Below are positions 8,088 through 17,489 of a stretch of DNA of 34,656 bases, one piece after another (position 1 is the first letter of the stretch; each line of letters begins with the position of its first letter). The notes beneath the pieces are model-generated. The model did not search any database. It was given only the letters and a program-made list of their open reading frames with translations, and was not told the DNA's origin. Location of the stretch: positions 1-34,656 of the forward strand of contig CADEGR010000038.1 in NCBI GenBank assembly GCA_902826935.1. The letters are read 5' to 3'. Made by a program: the position numbers and the translations under genes. The stretch is from an uncultured Alphaproteobacteria bacterium. Its GTDB lineage: Bacteria > Pseudomonadota > Alphaproteobacteria > Geminicoccales > Geminicoccaceae.

Positions 8088-9974
8088 TCATCCTGCCGAT
8101 CGGCGGCGGACCGGAGCCGCGGCCTTCGGATCGAACAGGGTGGAAAGCTCGGCCAGCATGGCGCCCCCCAGCTGCTCGGGATCGGAGATGGTCACGGCGC
8201 GCCGATAGTAGCGGGTGACGTCGTGGCCGATGCCGATCGCCAGAAGCTCGATCGGCGAGCGCTGCTCGATCCAGTCGATCACCTGGCGCAGATGCTGCTC
8301 CAGATAGTTGCCGGGATTGGCCGAGAGCGTGCTGTCGTCGACCGGGGCGCCATCCGAGATGACCATCAGGATCCGGCGCTGCTCCATCCGGCCGAGGATC
8401 CGCTGATGCGCCCAGAGGATGGCCTCGCCGTCGATGTTCTCCTTGAGCAGCCCTTCGCGCAGCATCAGGCCGAGATTGCGCCGGGCGCGCCGCCAGGGCG
8501 TGTCGGCGGCCTTGTAGATGATGTGGCGCAGATCGTTCAGCCGGCCGGGATTGGCGCGCTTGCCCTGGCGCAGCCACTGCTCGCGGCTCTGGCCGCCCTT
8601 CCAGCTGCGGGTCGTGAAGCCCAGGATTTCGACCTTGACGCCGCAGCGCTCGAGGGTCCGGGCCAGGATGTCGGCGCACATCGCGGCGACCGCGATCGGC
8701 CGGCCGCGCATCGAGCCGGAATTGTCGATCAGGAGGCTGACCACGGTATCCCGGAAGTCGGTGTCCTTCTCGAACTTGTAGGTCAAGGGCTGCTCGGGAT
8801 TGACCACGACCCGGGTCAGCCGGGCGGTATCCAGGATGCCTTCGTCGAGATCGAACTCCCAGGAGCGCGTCTGCTGGGCGAGCAGGCGGCGCTGCAGCCG
8901 GTTGGCCAGCCGGCCGATCATGCCCTGGAAGCGCGCCAGCTGCTGATCCAGCTGGCTGCGCAGCCGGCCCAGCTCGACCGGGCTGCACAGCTCATGCGCC
9001 TCGATCGTCTCGTCGAAGGCGGTGGTGAACACCCGGTAGGCCAGCGCCTCGCCGCCCGGCGGCAGGAAATTGGGCGTCTCGAACGGCAGCTCCGCACCCT
9101 CGGGATCCTCGCTGCCCTGCTTGGCGTTGGCCGGATCCTGCTGGTCCTCGCTGGCGCCGGCCTCGGCCGAGTCGTCCAGGCTCGCGGCGGTCTCGGTGTC
9201 GCGGGCGCTGGCCGGCTCGGACTCCTCGGCCTCGCCCTCGCCACCACCTTCCTCGCTCTGCTCCTCCTCGGCCTCGGCCTCGTCGTCGCTGGCGTCGTCC
9301 GCATCCGCCTCGCCCAGATCCTCGGCCAGGCCCAGATGCACCAGCAGCTCGCGCACCCGCTGGGCGAAGGCTGCCTGGTCGCCGAGCTGGCCCTTGAGCT
9401 CGCTCCAGTCGCGGCCAGTCCGGGCCTCCAGCCAGCTGCGCCAATTGTCGAGATAGGCCCGGTCCGCCTTGGGCAAGGTGAAGCCCACCAGGTTCTCGCG
9501 CGCCAGCAGCTCGACCGCCTCGGCCAAGCCGGCATCGGACGCGCCCGGCGCCGAGGTCGGCATGGCCCGATTCTGGCGCTCGGCATGGGCGCTGGCGAGA
9601 TTGCTGGCGACGCCGACCATCCGGCTGGCGCCGAGCGCCTCGACCCGGACCTGCTCCAGCGCCTCGAACACCAGCCCTGCCAGCTCGCCCTCGGGACACA
9701 AGCGCTGATGCAGCTTGGCGTCGTGGTGGCGCAGCTTGAGCGCGATGCTGTCGCCGATGCCGCGCACCCGGGCGATATCGTGCCCGGCCATGCCGCGCCG
9801 CGGCAGCGGCAGGCGGACGGTCGGTCCGCTCGGCTCGCTCGGGGCCGCCCGCTTGCCGTCATTGGCCCGGAAGGTGACCGCGAGATCGGCGCGATCGGCG
9901 ACCGCGCGGCAGGCCGCGGCGACCGCCCGCTGGAACTGGTCGAGACGTTCCTTGTCGCCCGTGCTGCTGGTCAT
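8088..9974 (-). CDS. cobT: Cobaltochelatase subunit CobT
   Basis: CobT forms, with the AAA+ protein CobS, the chaperone half of the aerobic ATP-dependent cobaltochelatase; the complex drives cobalt insertion into hydrogenobyrinic acid a,c-diamide by CobN. The 628-residue protein has the expected three parts: an N-terminal helical region (about 1-215), a very acidic Glu/Asp-rich linker (about 220-298), and a C-terminal von Willebrand A domain with a MIDAS metal site (DNSGS at 417-421, later a conserved SDGAPVDD). Length matches the family. It lies 25 bases after cobS in the same direction and is almost certainly cotranscribed with it. The ATG at 9972-9974 has GGAG close upstream. CobN is not in the window. 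Confidence 0.97.
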   Translation of the reverse strand: MTSSTGDKERLDQFQRAVAAACRAVADRADLAVTFRANDGKRAAPSEPSGPTVRLPLPRRGMAGHDIARVRGIGDSIALKLRHHDAKLHQRLCPEGELAGLVFEALEQVRVEALGASRMVGVASNLASAHAERQNRAMPTSAPGASDAGLAEAVELLARENLVGFTLPKADRAYLDNWRSWLEARTGRDWSELKGQLGDQAAFAQRVRELLVHLGLAEDLGEADADDASDDEAEAEEEQSEEGGGEGEAEESEPASARDTETAASLDDSAEAGASEDQQDPANAKQGSEDPEGAELPFETPNFLPPGGEALAYRVFTTAFDETIEAHELCSPVELGRLRSQLDQQLARFQGMIGRLANRLQRRLLAQQTRSWEFDLDEGILDTARLTRVVVNPEQPLTYKFEKDTDFRDTVVSLLIDNSGSMRGRPIAVAAMCADILARTLERCGVKVEILGFTTRSWKGGQSREQWLRQGKRANPGRLNDLRHIIYKAADTPWRRARRNLGLMLREGLLKENIDGEAILWAHQRILGRMEQRRILMVISDGAPVDDSTLSANPGNYLEQHLRQVIDWIEQRSPIELLAIGIGHDVTRYYRRAVTISDPEQLGGAMLAELSTLFDPKAAAPVRRRSAG

Positions 9975-9999
9975 CGCTCCGGATCCCGGCGCCGGCTGC

Positions 10000-11019
10000 T
10001 CAGGTCAGGGTGGCGCGCGCGGTGCTCTCGGGCAGCTCGCTGCCGAAGCAGCGCTGATAGTATTCGGCCAGGATCGGCCGTTCCGCCTCGTCGCATTTGT
10101 TGAGGAAGGTGAGCCGGAAGGCAAACGCGACATCGTCGAAGATGCGCGCGTTCTCGGCCCAGGTCAGCACCGTGCGCGGCGACATCACGGTCGAGATGTC
10201 GCCGGCGACGAAGCCCGAGCGCGACAGATCGGCCAGGCTCACCATCTGCGACAGGAGCCGACGGCCGGTGTCGTTCTGGAAGTCCGGACAGCGCGCCAGG
10301 ACGATCTCGACCTCGGCGTCATGCTCCAGATAGTTCAGCTGGGCCACGATGTTCCAGCGGTCGAGCTGGCCCTGGTTGATCTGCTGGGTGCCGTGGTAGA
10401 GCCCGCTGGTGTCGCCCAGGCCCACGGTGTTGGCGGTCGCGAACAGCCGGAACGAGCGGTGCGGCCGCAAGACCCGGTTCTGGTCGAGCAAGGTCAGCCG
10501 GCCCTCGACCTCCAGGATGCGCTGGATCACGAACATCACGTCCGGCCGGCCGGCGTCGTACTCGTCGAACACCAGGGCCACCGGATGCTGCAGCGCCCAG
10601 GGCAGGATGCCTTCCCGATACTCGGTCACCTGCTTGCCGTCGCGCAGCACGATCGCGTCCTTGCCGACCAGATCGATCCGCGAGATGTGGCTGTCCAGGT
10701 TGATCCGCAAGCACGGCCAGTTCAGGCGCGCCGCGATCTGCTCGATATGGGTCGACTTGCCAGTGCCGTGATAGCCCTGGATCATCACCCGCCGATTGTA
10801 GGCAAAGCCCGCCAGGATCGCCAAGGTCGTGTCCCGATCGAACCGATAGGCATGGTCGAGGTCGGGCACGTACTCGGTGCTCTGGGCGAAGGCCGGCACC
10901 TGCAGGTCGGAATCGATGCCGAAGGTCTGGCGCACCGAGAGCTTGATGTCCGGCTCCGCCGGCAGCTCGTCCAGCGCGGCCAGACGCCTGGGTTCGGTCA
11001 TCGCAGAATCGGTCTGCAC
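10000..11019 (-). CDS. cobS: Cobaltochelatase subunit CobS
   Basis: AAA+ ATPase partner of CobT in aerobic cobalamin synthesis. The N-terminal segment contains [17 protein letters not shown], characteristic of CobS. It is followed by Walker A (GYHGTGKST, about residues 82-90), Walker B ([10 protein letters not shown]) and the sensor region ([11 protein letters not shown]), then [17 protein letters not shown]. The start is ambiguous. A GTG at 11019 has GGAG 9 bases upstream and is my choice (339 residues); an ATG at 11001 gives a protein nearer the length of well-known homologues, and a GTG at 11034 is also in frame. All leave the domains intact. The dnaJ-like gene ends 34 bases upstream and cobT begins 25 bases downstream, an arrangement seen widely in Alphaproteobacteria. 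Confidence 0.97.
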   Translation of the reverse strand: MQTDSAMTEPRRLAALDELPAEPDIKLSVRQTFGIDSDLQVPAFAQSTEYVPDLDHAYRFDRDTTLAILAGFAYNRRVMIQGYHGTGKSTHIEQIAARLNWPCLRINLDSHISRIDLVGKDAIVLRDGKQVTEYREGILPWALQHPVALVFDEYDAGRPDVMFVIQRILEVEGRLTLLDQNRVLRPHRSFRLFATANTVGLGDTSGLYHGTQQINQGQLDRWNIVAQLNYLEHDAEVEIVLARCPDFQNDTGRRLLSQMVSLADLSRSGFVAGDISTVMSPRTVLTWAENARIFDDVAFAFRLTFLNKCDEAERPILAEYYQRCFGSELPESTARATLT

Positions 11020-11053
11020 CGTCGTTGGCTCCACGGCTGGTCGGAGAGGTCGC

Positions 11054-11650
11054 TCAAGCGAATCGGTCGCTTTCCCGCAAGTAAGTATAGGCCTCGATGA
11101 TCAACTTCAACCGCTCCTCAGCGGCTTTGTCGCCGCCATTAAGGTCCGGATGATGGCGCTTGGCCAGCTCCTTGTAGCGTGAGCGGACCTCCTGCTTGGT
11201 CGCTTCCGGCCCAAGCTCGAGCACCGCCAGCATGCGCTCGGTCTTGGTCAGCGGCTGATTGGGCTGGTCCCACTCGGCAGCGCTGGTCCGGCCATCGGTG
11301 TTCGGGCCCTGGAACAGGATCTCGAACGGATCCTGCCAGCGCCAGTTCCGGCCGGCCTCCTGCTGGCCAACGCCGAGCTGCCAGGTCGGCCGATGCCAGG
11401 TCACGTCCTCGCGCATGTAGGCCTCGATCTCGGCCTGGCTCATGCCCGAGAAGAAGTCCCAGGCACGATTGTACTCGCGCACATGGTCGAGGCAGAAATA
11501 GCGGAAGCAGCGCAGCTGATCACGGGCCCGGGGTGCGCGATACTCGCCGAGATGGCTGCAATCCGGCCATTCGCACAAGCGGCCACGCGACCGCTTCGCG
11601 CCCGCCAGATCCAGCTCGCGCTCGGCTGCGCGTGTCCGTCGTTGACTCAT
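11054..11650 (-). CDS. J-domain protein with N-terminal Cys cluster, upstream of cobS
   Basis: This is a DnaJ-domain protein of the type usually found beside cobS in Alphaproteobacteria. The J domain is C-terminal (about 138-195), with the HPD tripeptide at 167-169 that stimulates DnaK ATPase. The N-terminal part has a Cys/His cluster (Cys26, Cys31, Cys48, Cys53, His56) that looks like a small zinc-binding module. This is my reading of the spacing; it is not a named domain. The middle is Trp-rich ([18 protein letters not shown]). It has no signal peptide. The ATG at 11648-11650 lacks an obvious ribosome-binding site. A role in assembling or maintaining the chelatase is plausible from position but not shown. 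Confidence 0.9.
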   Translation of the reverse strand: MSQRRTRAAERELDLAGAKRSRGRLCEWPDCSHLGEYRAPRARDQLRCFRYFCLDHVREYNRAWDFFSGMSQAEIEAYMREDVTWHRPTWQLGVGQQEAGRNWRWQDPFEILFQGPNTDGRTSAAEWDQPNQPLTKTERMLAVLELGPEATKQEVRSRYKELAKRHHPDLNGGDKAAEERLKLIIEAYTYLRESDRFA

Positions 11651-11668
11651 GTCTGCACTATGGCAATC

Positions 11669-11727
11669 GCGCTGCGGCGCGACAAGAGCGCCGCCCGCCG
11701 CGACCCGCGTCCGAAACGCCGCAGCGC
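11669..11727 (-). terminator. Long-loop inverted repeat between the polyamine operon and dnaJ-like gene
   Basis: An 11-bp perfect inverted repeat, GCGCTGCGGCG (11669-11679) with CGCCGCAGCGC (11717-11727), encloses a 37-base GC-rich loop. It begins about 20 bases beyond the stop codon of the last permease gene. With no T-run, a terminator role is only possible. Confidence 0.3.
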
Positions 11728-11748
11728 CAAGGCGATGGGCCAGCCGCC

Positions 11749-12579
11749 TCAGGCCTTGATGCCGCGCAGGCGCTCGTTGCGGCGGCGCAGGAGCTCGAGG
11801 ACGGTGAGCAGCAGCACCGAGAGCAGAATCAGCATGCTGGCGGCGGCGGCGATGATCGGGCTGATGTTCTCGCGGATGCCGTTGAACATCTGGCGCGGCA
11901 AGGTGCGCTCGGCCGGGCCGGTCAGGAACAGCGCCACCACGACCTCGTCGAACGAGGTCACGAACGCGAACAAGGCGCCCGAGATCACGCCCGGCAGGAT
12001 CAGGGGCAGGACGATCCGGAAGAACACGGTCGCGGGTGGTGCGCCCAGGCTGGCGCCGGCGCGGATCTGGTTGGGATCGAAGCCCTGCAGCGTGGCGCTG
12101 ACCGTGATCACCACGAACGGCACCGCCAGCACGGTGTGGGCCAGGGTCAGGCCGAGCAGGCTGCCGGTCAGCCCGAAGGGCGCGTAGGCGAAATACACGC
12201 CGACCGCCACGATCACCAGCGGCACGACCATGGGCGAGACGATCAGGCCCATCAGCAAGGTGGGCGCCGGCAGGCGCGCGCGGGTCATGCCGAGCGCCGC
12301 CAGCGTGCCCAGCACGGTCGCCAGCACGGTGGTGGCGCTGGCCACGATCAGGCTGTTGCGCAGCGCCAGCTGCCAGGGGCCCGAGCTGAAGAACTCCTGG
12401 TACCAGCGCAGCGACAGCCCGGGCAGCGGGAAGGTCAGGAAGGTGCCGGCGCTGAACGAGAGCGGCACGATGATCAAGATCGGCAGGATCAGGAAGAACA
12501 GGATCAGGAGCGTCACCGCCCAGAGGCCGTAATGGCCCAGCCGCATCGCGAAGCTGGCATGGCCGGCCGGGCGGGCCAT
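11749..12579 (-). CDS. Polyamine-type ABC importer permease, PotC-like
   Basis: Second permease of a spermidine/putrescine-class importer (276 residues). It has about six membrane helices, beginning near residue 20, and the cytoplasmic EAA-type loop that docks on the ATPase (IRAGASLGAPPATVFFRIVLP). The sequence SFDEVVVALFLTGP is typical of PotC-like proteins. The ATG at 12577-12579 lies two bases after the stop codon of the preceding permease, so the two are translationally coupled and presumably form a heterodimeric channel. It is the last gene of the four-gene importer run. The substrate could be a polyamine, an opine or a related cationic compound; sequence alone does not decide. Confidence 0.93.
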   Translation of the reverse strand: MARPAGHASFAMRLGHYGLWAVTLLILFFLILPILIIVPLSFSAGTFLTFPLPGLSLRWYQEFFSSGPWQLALRNSLIVASATTVLATVLGTLAALGMTRARLPAPTLLMGLIVSPMVVPLVIVAVGVYFAYAPFGLTGSLLGLTLAHTVLAVPFVVITVSATLQGFDPNQIRAGASLGAPPATVFFRIVLPLILPGVISGALFAFVTSFDEVVVALFLTGPAERTLPRQMFNGIRENISPIIAAAASMLILLSVLLLTVLELLRRRNERLRGIKA

Positions 12580-12581
12580 GG

Positions 12582-13835
12582 TCAGCCGAGCTTCAGCCGG
12601 TCGATGCCGACCAGCCGGGCGTAGAGGGCGAACAGCAGCAAGGTCGCCAGCAGCAGGACCGCGCCCAGGGCCGAGGCCATGCCCCAGTTGATCGTCTGAT
12701 TGGTGAAGAAGGCGACGAAATAGCTGACCATCTGGTCGTTGGCGCCGCCGATCAGCGCCGGCGTGATGTAGTAGCCGATCGCCAGGATGAACACGAGCAG
12801 GCAGCCAGCCCCGATGCCGGGCACGGTCTGCGGCAGGTAGACCCGCCAGAACGCCCGGACCGGCCCGGCGCCCAGCGAGGCGGCCGCGCGCATGTAGTGG
12901 GGCGGCAGGCCGCGCATCACGCTGTAGAGCGGCAGGATCATGAACGGCAGCAGGATATGGGTCATGGCGACGTAGACGCCGAAGCGATTGTAGACCAGCT
13001 GCAGAGGCTCGCCGATCAGGCCGAGCTTGATCAGGAGATCGTTGATCACGCCTTCCCGCTGCAGCAGCACGACCCAGGCCGCGGTGCGCACCAGGAGCGA
13101 GGTCCAAAACGGCAGCAGCACCAGGATCAGGAGCAGGTTGCTCTGCCGGGGCGGCAGGGCGGCCAGCTGGTAGGCGACCGGATAGCCCAGCAGCAGGCAG
13201 AGCACCGTGACCACGAGGGCGATCCAGAAGGTGCGCAGGAAGATGCCCAGATAGATCGCCTGGTCGGCCGGCGCCGCCACGATCCCGCCGTTGGCATCCA
13301 GCCGATGGTCGATCGCCGCCAAAAGATAGATCGGCGTCCAGGGTGCAGCCGCGCGCTGGATGATCGCCCAGGTCAGCGGCTCCCCCCATTTCGGATCGAG
13401 GCCGGTCAGCGTCGCCCGCCAGCTGCCTTCGGGCGTCTCCGGCAAGGCGCGGGCGGCCGCGAACATCAGGCTGCGAAAGCCCGGCGATTCATACGCCAGG
13501 CGCTTGGCCGCGACCGCCAGGGTCTTGTCCTGGTAGCTTTGCCGCAGCTCGGCGGCGAAGCTCGCCAGCACCGCCTCGTCCGGCAGATCCTGGCCCTCCC
13601 AGCCCTGGATCAGGCTGGCGGTCTGCGGCATGACCTGGCGCAGCTCGGGATTGTCGATGCTGCGCCAGAGCATGCCGGCGATCGGCCACAGGAAGAACAG
13701 CAGCAGATAGAGCAGCAGCGGCGCCACCAGGGCGGCCGCCTGCAGGCGGCGCAGCCGGTTGCTGCGCTGCAGCTGCCGTTGCAGCGACCGGCCGGTCAGG
13801 GCCGCGCCGCCAGACCCGACCGCCGGTGCCGCCAT
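12582..13835 (-). CDS. Polyamine-type ABC importer permease, PotB-like, with large insertion
   Basis: First permease of the importer. At 417 residues it is much longer than PotB-type permeases (about 285). The extra length is a hydrophilic segment of about 130 residues (roughly 60-190) between the first membrane helix (about 34-57) and the second, which should lie in the periplasm. The remaining helices and the EAA loop (MRAAASLGAGPVRAFWRVYL) are normal. The ATG at 13833-13835 follows the binding-protein stop codon by 19 bases. Similar long-loop permeases occur in alphaproteobacterial importers; the insertion may help contact the binding protein, which is inference. Confidence 0.92.
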   Translation of the reverse strand: MAAPAVGSGGAALTGRSLQRQLQRSNRLRRLQAAALVAPLLLYLLLFFLWPIAGMLWRSIDNPELRQVMPQTASLIQGWEGQDLPDEAVLASFAAELRQSYQDKTLAVAAKRLAYESPGFRSLMFAAARALPETPEGSWRATLTGLDPKWGEPLTWAIIQRAAAPWTPIYLLAAIDHRLDANGGIVAAPADQAIYLGIFLRTFWIALVVTVLCLLLGYPVAYQLAALPPRQSNLLLILVLLPFWTSLLVRTAAWVVLLQREGVINDLLIKLGLIGEPLQLVYNRFGVYVAMTHILLPFMILPLYSVMRGLPPHYMRAAASLGAGPVRAFWRVYLPQTVPGIGAGCLLVFILAIGYYITPALIGGANDQMVSYFVAFFTNQTINWGMASALGAVLLLATLLLFALYARLVGIDRLKLG

Positions 13836-13854
13836 CGCCGAAGCTCAGCCTGGC

Positions 13855-14916
13855 CTATTGCGCCGACCAGGCCGCGAAGCGCTCGGTCAGGGCATCTGTG
13901 TTCTCGACCCAGAACTCGGTATCCAGCTGCAGCGACTGCTCGAGATTTTCCGGCGCGGTCGGCAGGTCCTGCAGCAGCGCCTTGTCGATCTGGCCAGCCG
14001 CATCCTTGTTGGTCACGCCATAGGCGATCGAGTTCGGCAGCTTGCTCTGGTTCTCCGGCCGGCTGGCGAACTCGATGAACTTCAGCGCCGACTCCTTGTG
14101 CGGCGAGTTCTTGAGGATCACCCAGCTGTCGACCGCATAGATGCTCTCGGGCCAGACCACCTTGAAGTTGCGCTTCTCCTCCCGGTTGGCAGCCGAGATG
14201 CGGCCGTTATAGGCGGATGTCATGATCACCTCGCCCGAGCCCAGGAGCTGGATCGGCTGGGCGCCCGCCTCCCACCAGATCACGTCGTCCTTGATCTGGT
14301 CGAGCTTGGCAAACGCCCGATCGACGCCGGCGGGCGTGCGCAGCAGGTCATAGACCTCGGACGGCTTGGCGCCATCGGCCATAAGCGCGAACTCGAGCGT
14401 GTATTTCGGCCCGCGGCGCAGCCCCCGCTTGCCCGGAAATTTGGTCACGTCCCAAAAGTCGGCCCAGCTTTTCGGCCCGTCGCCCGGGATCTTGTCGGCG
14501 TCATAGGACACGGCGGTCGACCAGACGATGGCACCCACGCCGCAGTCGTTCACCGCCGCCTCGATGAACTTCTCCTTGCCGCCGAGCGCGCTCCAGTCGA
14601 TCGGCTCGTACAGGCCCTCCTCGCAGCCCAGGACCAGCTCCTCGGCCTCGACCTGGACGACGTCCCATTCCTGGCCGCCACCCTCGACCTTGGCCCGGAT
14701 GGCACCCACGCCGCCGTTCCAGTTGTCCTCGATCAGATCGAGGCCGCTCGCCTGCTTGAACGGCTCGAAATAGATGCTGCGCTGGGCGTCCTGGTAGCTG
14801 CCGCCCCAGGAGGTCACCGTCAGATCCGCAGCGGCCGGGCTCCGGACGGGTCCGAGCGCCAAAAGCGCGCCGCAGACCGCCGTGAGCATGCCGATTTGCC
14901 AGGGCTTCGCCCGCAT
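13855..14916 (-). CDS. Periplasmic substrate-binding protein, PotD/PotF-like
   Basis: Extracellular solute-binding protein of the polyamine-type importer, 353 residues. It has a signal peptide (MRAKPWQIGMLTAVCGALLA, ending near residue 31) and then the class start DLTVTSWGGSYQDAQRSIYF, with LYEPIDWSAL, a KIPGDGPKSWADFWD stretch and a C-terminal YGVTNKDA region typical of PotD/PotF relatives. I chose the ATG at 14914-14916 because GGGAG lies 6 bases upstream; a longer frame adds nine unlikely residues. It lies between the ATPase and permease genes on the same strand. Ligand identity is not determined. Confidence 0.93.
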   Translation of the reverse strand: MRAKPWQIGMLTAVCGALLALGPVRSPAAADLTVTSWGGSYQDAQRSIYFEPFKQASGLDLIEDNWNGGVGAIRAKVEGGGQEWDVVQVEAEELVLGCEEGLYEPIDWSALGGKEKFIEAAVNDCGVGAIVWSTAVSYDADKIPGDGPKSWADFWDVTKFPGKRGLRRGPKYTLEFALMADGAKPSEVYDLLRTPAGVDRAFAKLDQIKDDVIWWEAGAQPIQLLGSGEVIMTSAYNGRISAANREEKRNFKVVWPESIYAVDSWVILKNSPHKESALKFIEFASRPENQSKLPNSIAYGVTNKDAAGQIDKALLQDLPTAPENLEQSLQLDTEFWVENTDALTERFAAWSAQ

Positions 14917-15048
14917 CCTTGTCTCCCTTCGTGTTTCGTGCACCGGCCGCCCCGGTGGCGGTCCATAGCGTCGCGAAATCCAGGGCCGGGCGCAAGAGCT
15001 TGCCTTGCCAGGGGAAAGGGTGCGGCCAAGGCCTTCGCCGCGCAGCGC

Positions 15049-16134
15049 TCACGGCATGTCGAGCGCCCGGCAATCCTCGATCTGCCAGCCGATCCTGATC
15101 CGCTCGCCGGCGGCCAGCTGCAGCCGGCCGGTGGCGTTCGGCACCTTGATGATGAAGTCGTCGCAGCCACAGGTGCGCACCCGGGTGCGAGTATGATCAC
15201 CGTGGTAGATCAGCTCCTCGACCGCCGCGTCGAAGATGTTGGCGCAGGACCCGGGCGGCGGATTGATCAGCACCCGCTCGGGCCGGAGCGACAGCGAGGA
15301 GGCGCTGCCGACGCCCGCCACATTGACCGCCAGCGCCTGGACCTCGCCGCCATCGACCGCGACCGTGCAGCTCTGGCCGTCGACCGCCCGGACCGTGCCG
15401 AACAGGCGGTTGTTCTCGCCGATGAACTTCGCCACGAAGGCGTTGTCCGGCCGCTCGTACAGCTCCTGCGGCGTCGCGATCTGCTGGATCCGGCCCTGGT
15501 GCATGACCGCGACCCGATCGGACATGGTGAGCGCTTCCGACTGGTCGTGGGTCACGTAGACCACGGTGACGCCCAGCCGGTCGTGGATGTGCTTGACCTC
15601 ATATTGCATCTGCTCGCGCAGCTGGCGGTCGAGGGCGCCGAGCGGCTCGTCCATCAGGACCAGCTTGGGCTCGAACACCAGCGCGCGCGCGACCGCGACC
15701 CGCTGCTGCTGGCCGCCCGAGAGCTGCGCCGGCCGGCGCTGGCCGAACTCGGCCAGCTGGACCATGTCGAGCGCCCGCTTGACCCGCGTTTCGATCTCGG
15801 CGCGCGGGATCTTGCGCATCTCCAGCGGGAAGGCGAGGTTCTCGGCGACCGTCATGTGCGGGAACAGGGCGTAGTTCTGGAACACCACGCCGATATCGCG
15901 CTTGTGCGGCGGTACGTTGTTGATCGGCCGGCCGTCCAGGATGATCTGGCCCTCGGTCACGGTCTCGAAGCCGGCCAGCATCATCAAGGCCGTGGTCTTG
16001 CCCGAGCCGGACGGCCCGAGCAGGGTCAGAAACTCGCTGCGCGCGACCTCGAGGTTGAGCTTGCGCACCACCAGGCTCTCGCCGTCATACGTCTTTTGGA
16101 CGTCGACGAACCGCACATAGGCCTCGTTTGCCAC
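15049..16134 (-). CDS. ABC importer ATPase, PotA-like
   Basis: Energy-coupling subunit of the polyamine-type importer, 361 residues. Walker A (GPSGSGKT, about 41-48), signature (LSGGQQQR, about 140-147), Walker B (LVLMDEPLGALD) and the switch His (VTHDQSEAL) are all intact. The C-terminal third is a TOBE-type regulatory domain (about 270-361), as in PotA. The GTG at 16132-16134 has GGAGG 4 bases upstream. It leads the run ATPase, binding protein, permease, permease. The upstream permease gene at 16220 is on the same strand 85 bases away but belongs to a different transporter class. Confidence 0.95.
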   Translation of the reverse strand: MANEAYVRFVDVQKTYDGESLVVRKLNLEVARSEFLTLLGPSGSGKTTALMMLAGFETVTEGQIILDGRPINNVPPHKRDIGVVFQNYALFPHMTVAENLAFPLEMRKIPRAEIETRVKRALDMVQLAEFGQRRPAQLSGGQQQRVAVARALVFEPKLVLMDEPLGALDRQLREQMQYEVKHIHDRLGVTVVYVTHDQSEALTMSDRVAVMHQGRIQQIATPQELYERPDNAFVAKFIGENNRLFGTVRAVDGQSCTVAVDGGEVQALAVNVAGVGSASSLSLRPERVLINPPPGSCANIFDAAVEELIYHGDHTRTRVRTCGCDDFIIKVPNATGRLQLAAGERIRIGWQIEDCRALDMP

Positions 16135-16219
16135 CCGCCCTCCCGCGTGCTTGCGCCCTTGCAGCAGTCTTCCGGCGTCGCTGCCGGCTGGTCAAGGGCC
16201 AGCCCCTGCCGCCCGGTGC

Positions 16220-17482
16220 TCAGCCCTGGCGCAGGGCGTGCGCGACCGAGCGGCGGTAGGTGAGGGCGGCCGGCAGCGCGGCCAGGACCAGGCCGGCGAT
16301 GATCACCGCCGCGACCAACCGGAGCTCGTTCCAGCCGAGCGTCACGGGCAGCGCCAGCGCGGTCTGCTGGCCGAACACCTGCGCCAGCAGCCAGGCCGCG
16401 CCGTAGCCCAGCAGCAGGCCGAGGCCGGCACCGAGGCTGAGCGTCAGGGCGACGTCCAGCCAGATCGTCAGGAACACGAACTGGCGCGGCGCGCCGAGCG
16501 CCCGGAGCACGGCCAGCTGCCTTTGCTGGCGATCGAGGCTGCCCAGGACCGCCAGCATGATCGCCGCGATCACCAGGATCTGGGTCATGATCGAGATCAG
16601 CCCGAGCAGGCGGCGGACATCGCCCAACAGGCTGTAGAGCTGGACCAGGACCTCGGCCGGGAACACCGCGGTCGTGGCCGGATCGGTCCGATAAGCCTGG
16701 CGCAGGCCGTAGGCGGCGTTGATCGACTTGGGCGCCACCACGATCGCCGGCACGCCAGCCAGCTCGGCCGGCTCGAAGGGCGGGCCGATCGGCACCGCCG
16801 CGAAATCCGGCTCGCCCGCCGCGCCGGACGGGAACAGCCGAGCCTGGTCGACCTTGTGGCCGAGCGGCAGGGCATGCAGCCACCAGACCGCCTCGATCGG
16901 CACCAGGATCGCTTGGTCCCAGGGGCTGCCGAGCGGCGGCAGCCGACCGGTGACGGTGAACGAAAAGCCCTCATGGTGGATCTCGTCGTCGACCAGCTCG
17001 CTCATGCCGTGCAGCGGCGTGAAGCTGGCGCCGGTGCCAAGCGCCACCTTGGCGCCGACCACCGCCTGGTCGAGCCGGGCAAAGAGCGCGCCCTCGGCCA
17101 GCCGGCCAGCCGCCAGATGGCCGGCCAGGGCCGGCGCCACGCCGACCAGCGGCCAGCCCTGGAAGCTGTCGCCGAAGCCGATCGGCGAGACCAGGCCGAC
17201 ATCGTCCCGGCCCTGCAGCTCGCCCAGGATCCGGGCCGGCAGCAGCTCGAGATCGCCCGGCTGCAGATAGACCGTGCTGAGCACCAGCTGGGTCTCGCTG
17301 CCGGCCGCCCCGATCACCAGATCGAACGGGTCGGCGGCACGGGCGCTGCCGGCGCGCAGCGCGCGATCCTGCGCCGAGATCGCGACGCCGAGCGCCACGG
17401 CCAGCGCCACCAGCAGGACGATCGCGGCATGCCGGGCGCGGCCGGCGCGCATCTCCGCGGCCACCAGCGGCAGCGGGTTCAT
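16220..17482 (-). CDS. FtsX/MacB-type ABC transporter permease
   Basis: Membrane subunit of a mechanotransmission-type ABC system (FtsX, MacB, LolC/E superfamily), 420 residues. It has one N-terminal helix (about 20-35), a large periplasmic MacB-core-like domain (about 40-270), then three C-terminal helices (LLGLISIMTQILVIAAIMLA, WLDVALTLSLGAGLGLLLG and a last helix ending ALTYRRSVAHALRQG). It has no ATPase domain and needs a separate partner, plausibly the LolD-like protein at 19688. The ATG at 17480-17482 lies 7 bases after the stop codon of the small CxxC protein, so the two are probably cotranscribed. Such systems act on lipoproteins, peptides or cell-wall enzymes rather than importing solutes; the substrate here is unknown. 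Confidence 0.88.
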   Translation of the reverse strand: MNPLPLVAAEMRAGRARHAAIVLLVALAVALGVAISAQDRALRAGSARAADPFDLVIGAAGSETQLVLSTVYLQPGDLELLPARILGELQGRDDVGLVSPIGFGDSFQGWPLVGVAPALAGHLAAGRLAEGALFARLDQAVVGAKVALGTGASFTPLHGMSELVDDEIHHEGFSFTVTGRLPPLGSPWDQAILVPIEAVWWLHALPLGHKVDQARLFPSGAAGEPDFAAVPIGPPFEPAELAGVPAIVVAPKSINAAYGLRQAYRTDPATTAVFPAEVLVQLYSLLGDVRRLLGLISIMTQILVIAAIMLAVLGSLDRQQRQLAVLRALGAPRQFVFLTIWLDVALTLSLGAGLGLLLGYGAAWLLAQVFGQQTALALPVTLGWNELRLVAAVIIAGLVLAALPAALTYRRSVAHALRQG

Positions 17483-17489
17483 GCCTGGC

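Noticed and set aside
7992-10103. Long forward frame opposite cobT
   Set aside because: Antisense to an unmistakable cobT; Asp/His/Gln-rich shadow translation.
11651-11748. Cobalamin riboswitch upstream of the dnaJ-like/cobS/cobT run
   Set aside because: The gap is only 98 bases, far too short for a full B12 element, and no B12-box-like conserved core was seen.
12580-13389. N-terminal extension of the PotC-like frame into the PotB-like gene
   Set aside because: The region is coded in another frame by the upstream permease; the ATG at 12579 fits coupling.
13759-16263. 834-codon forward frame opposite the binding-protein and ATPase genes
   Set aside because: It spans two real genes and an intergenic gap on the other strand and matches no family.
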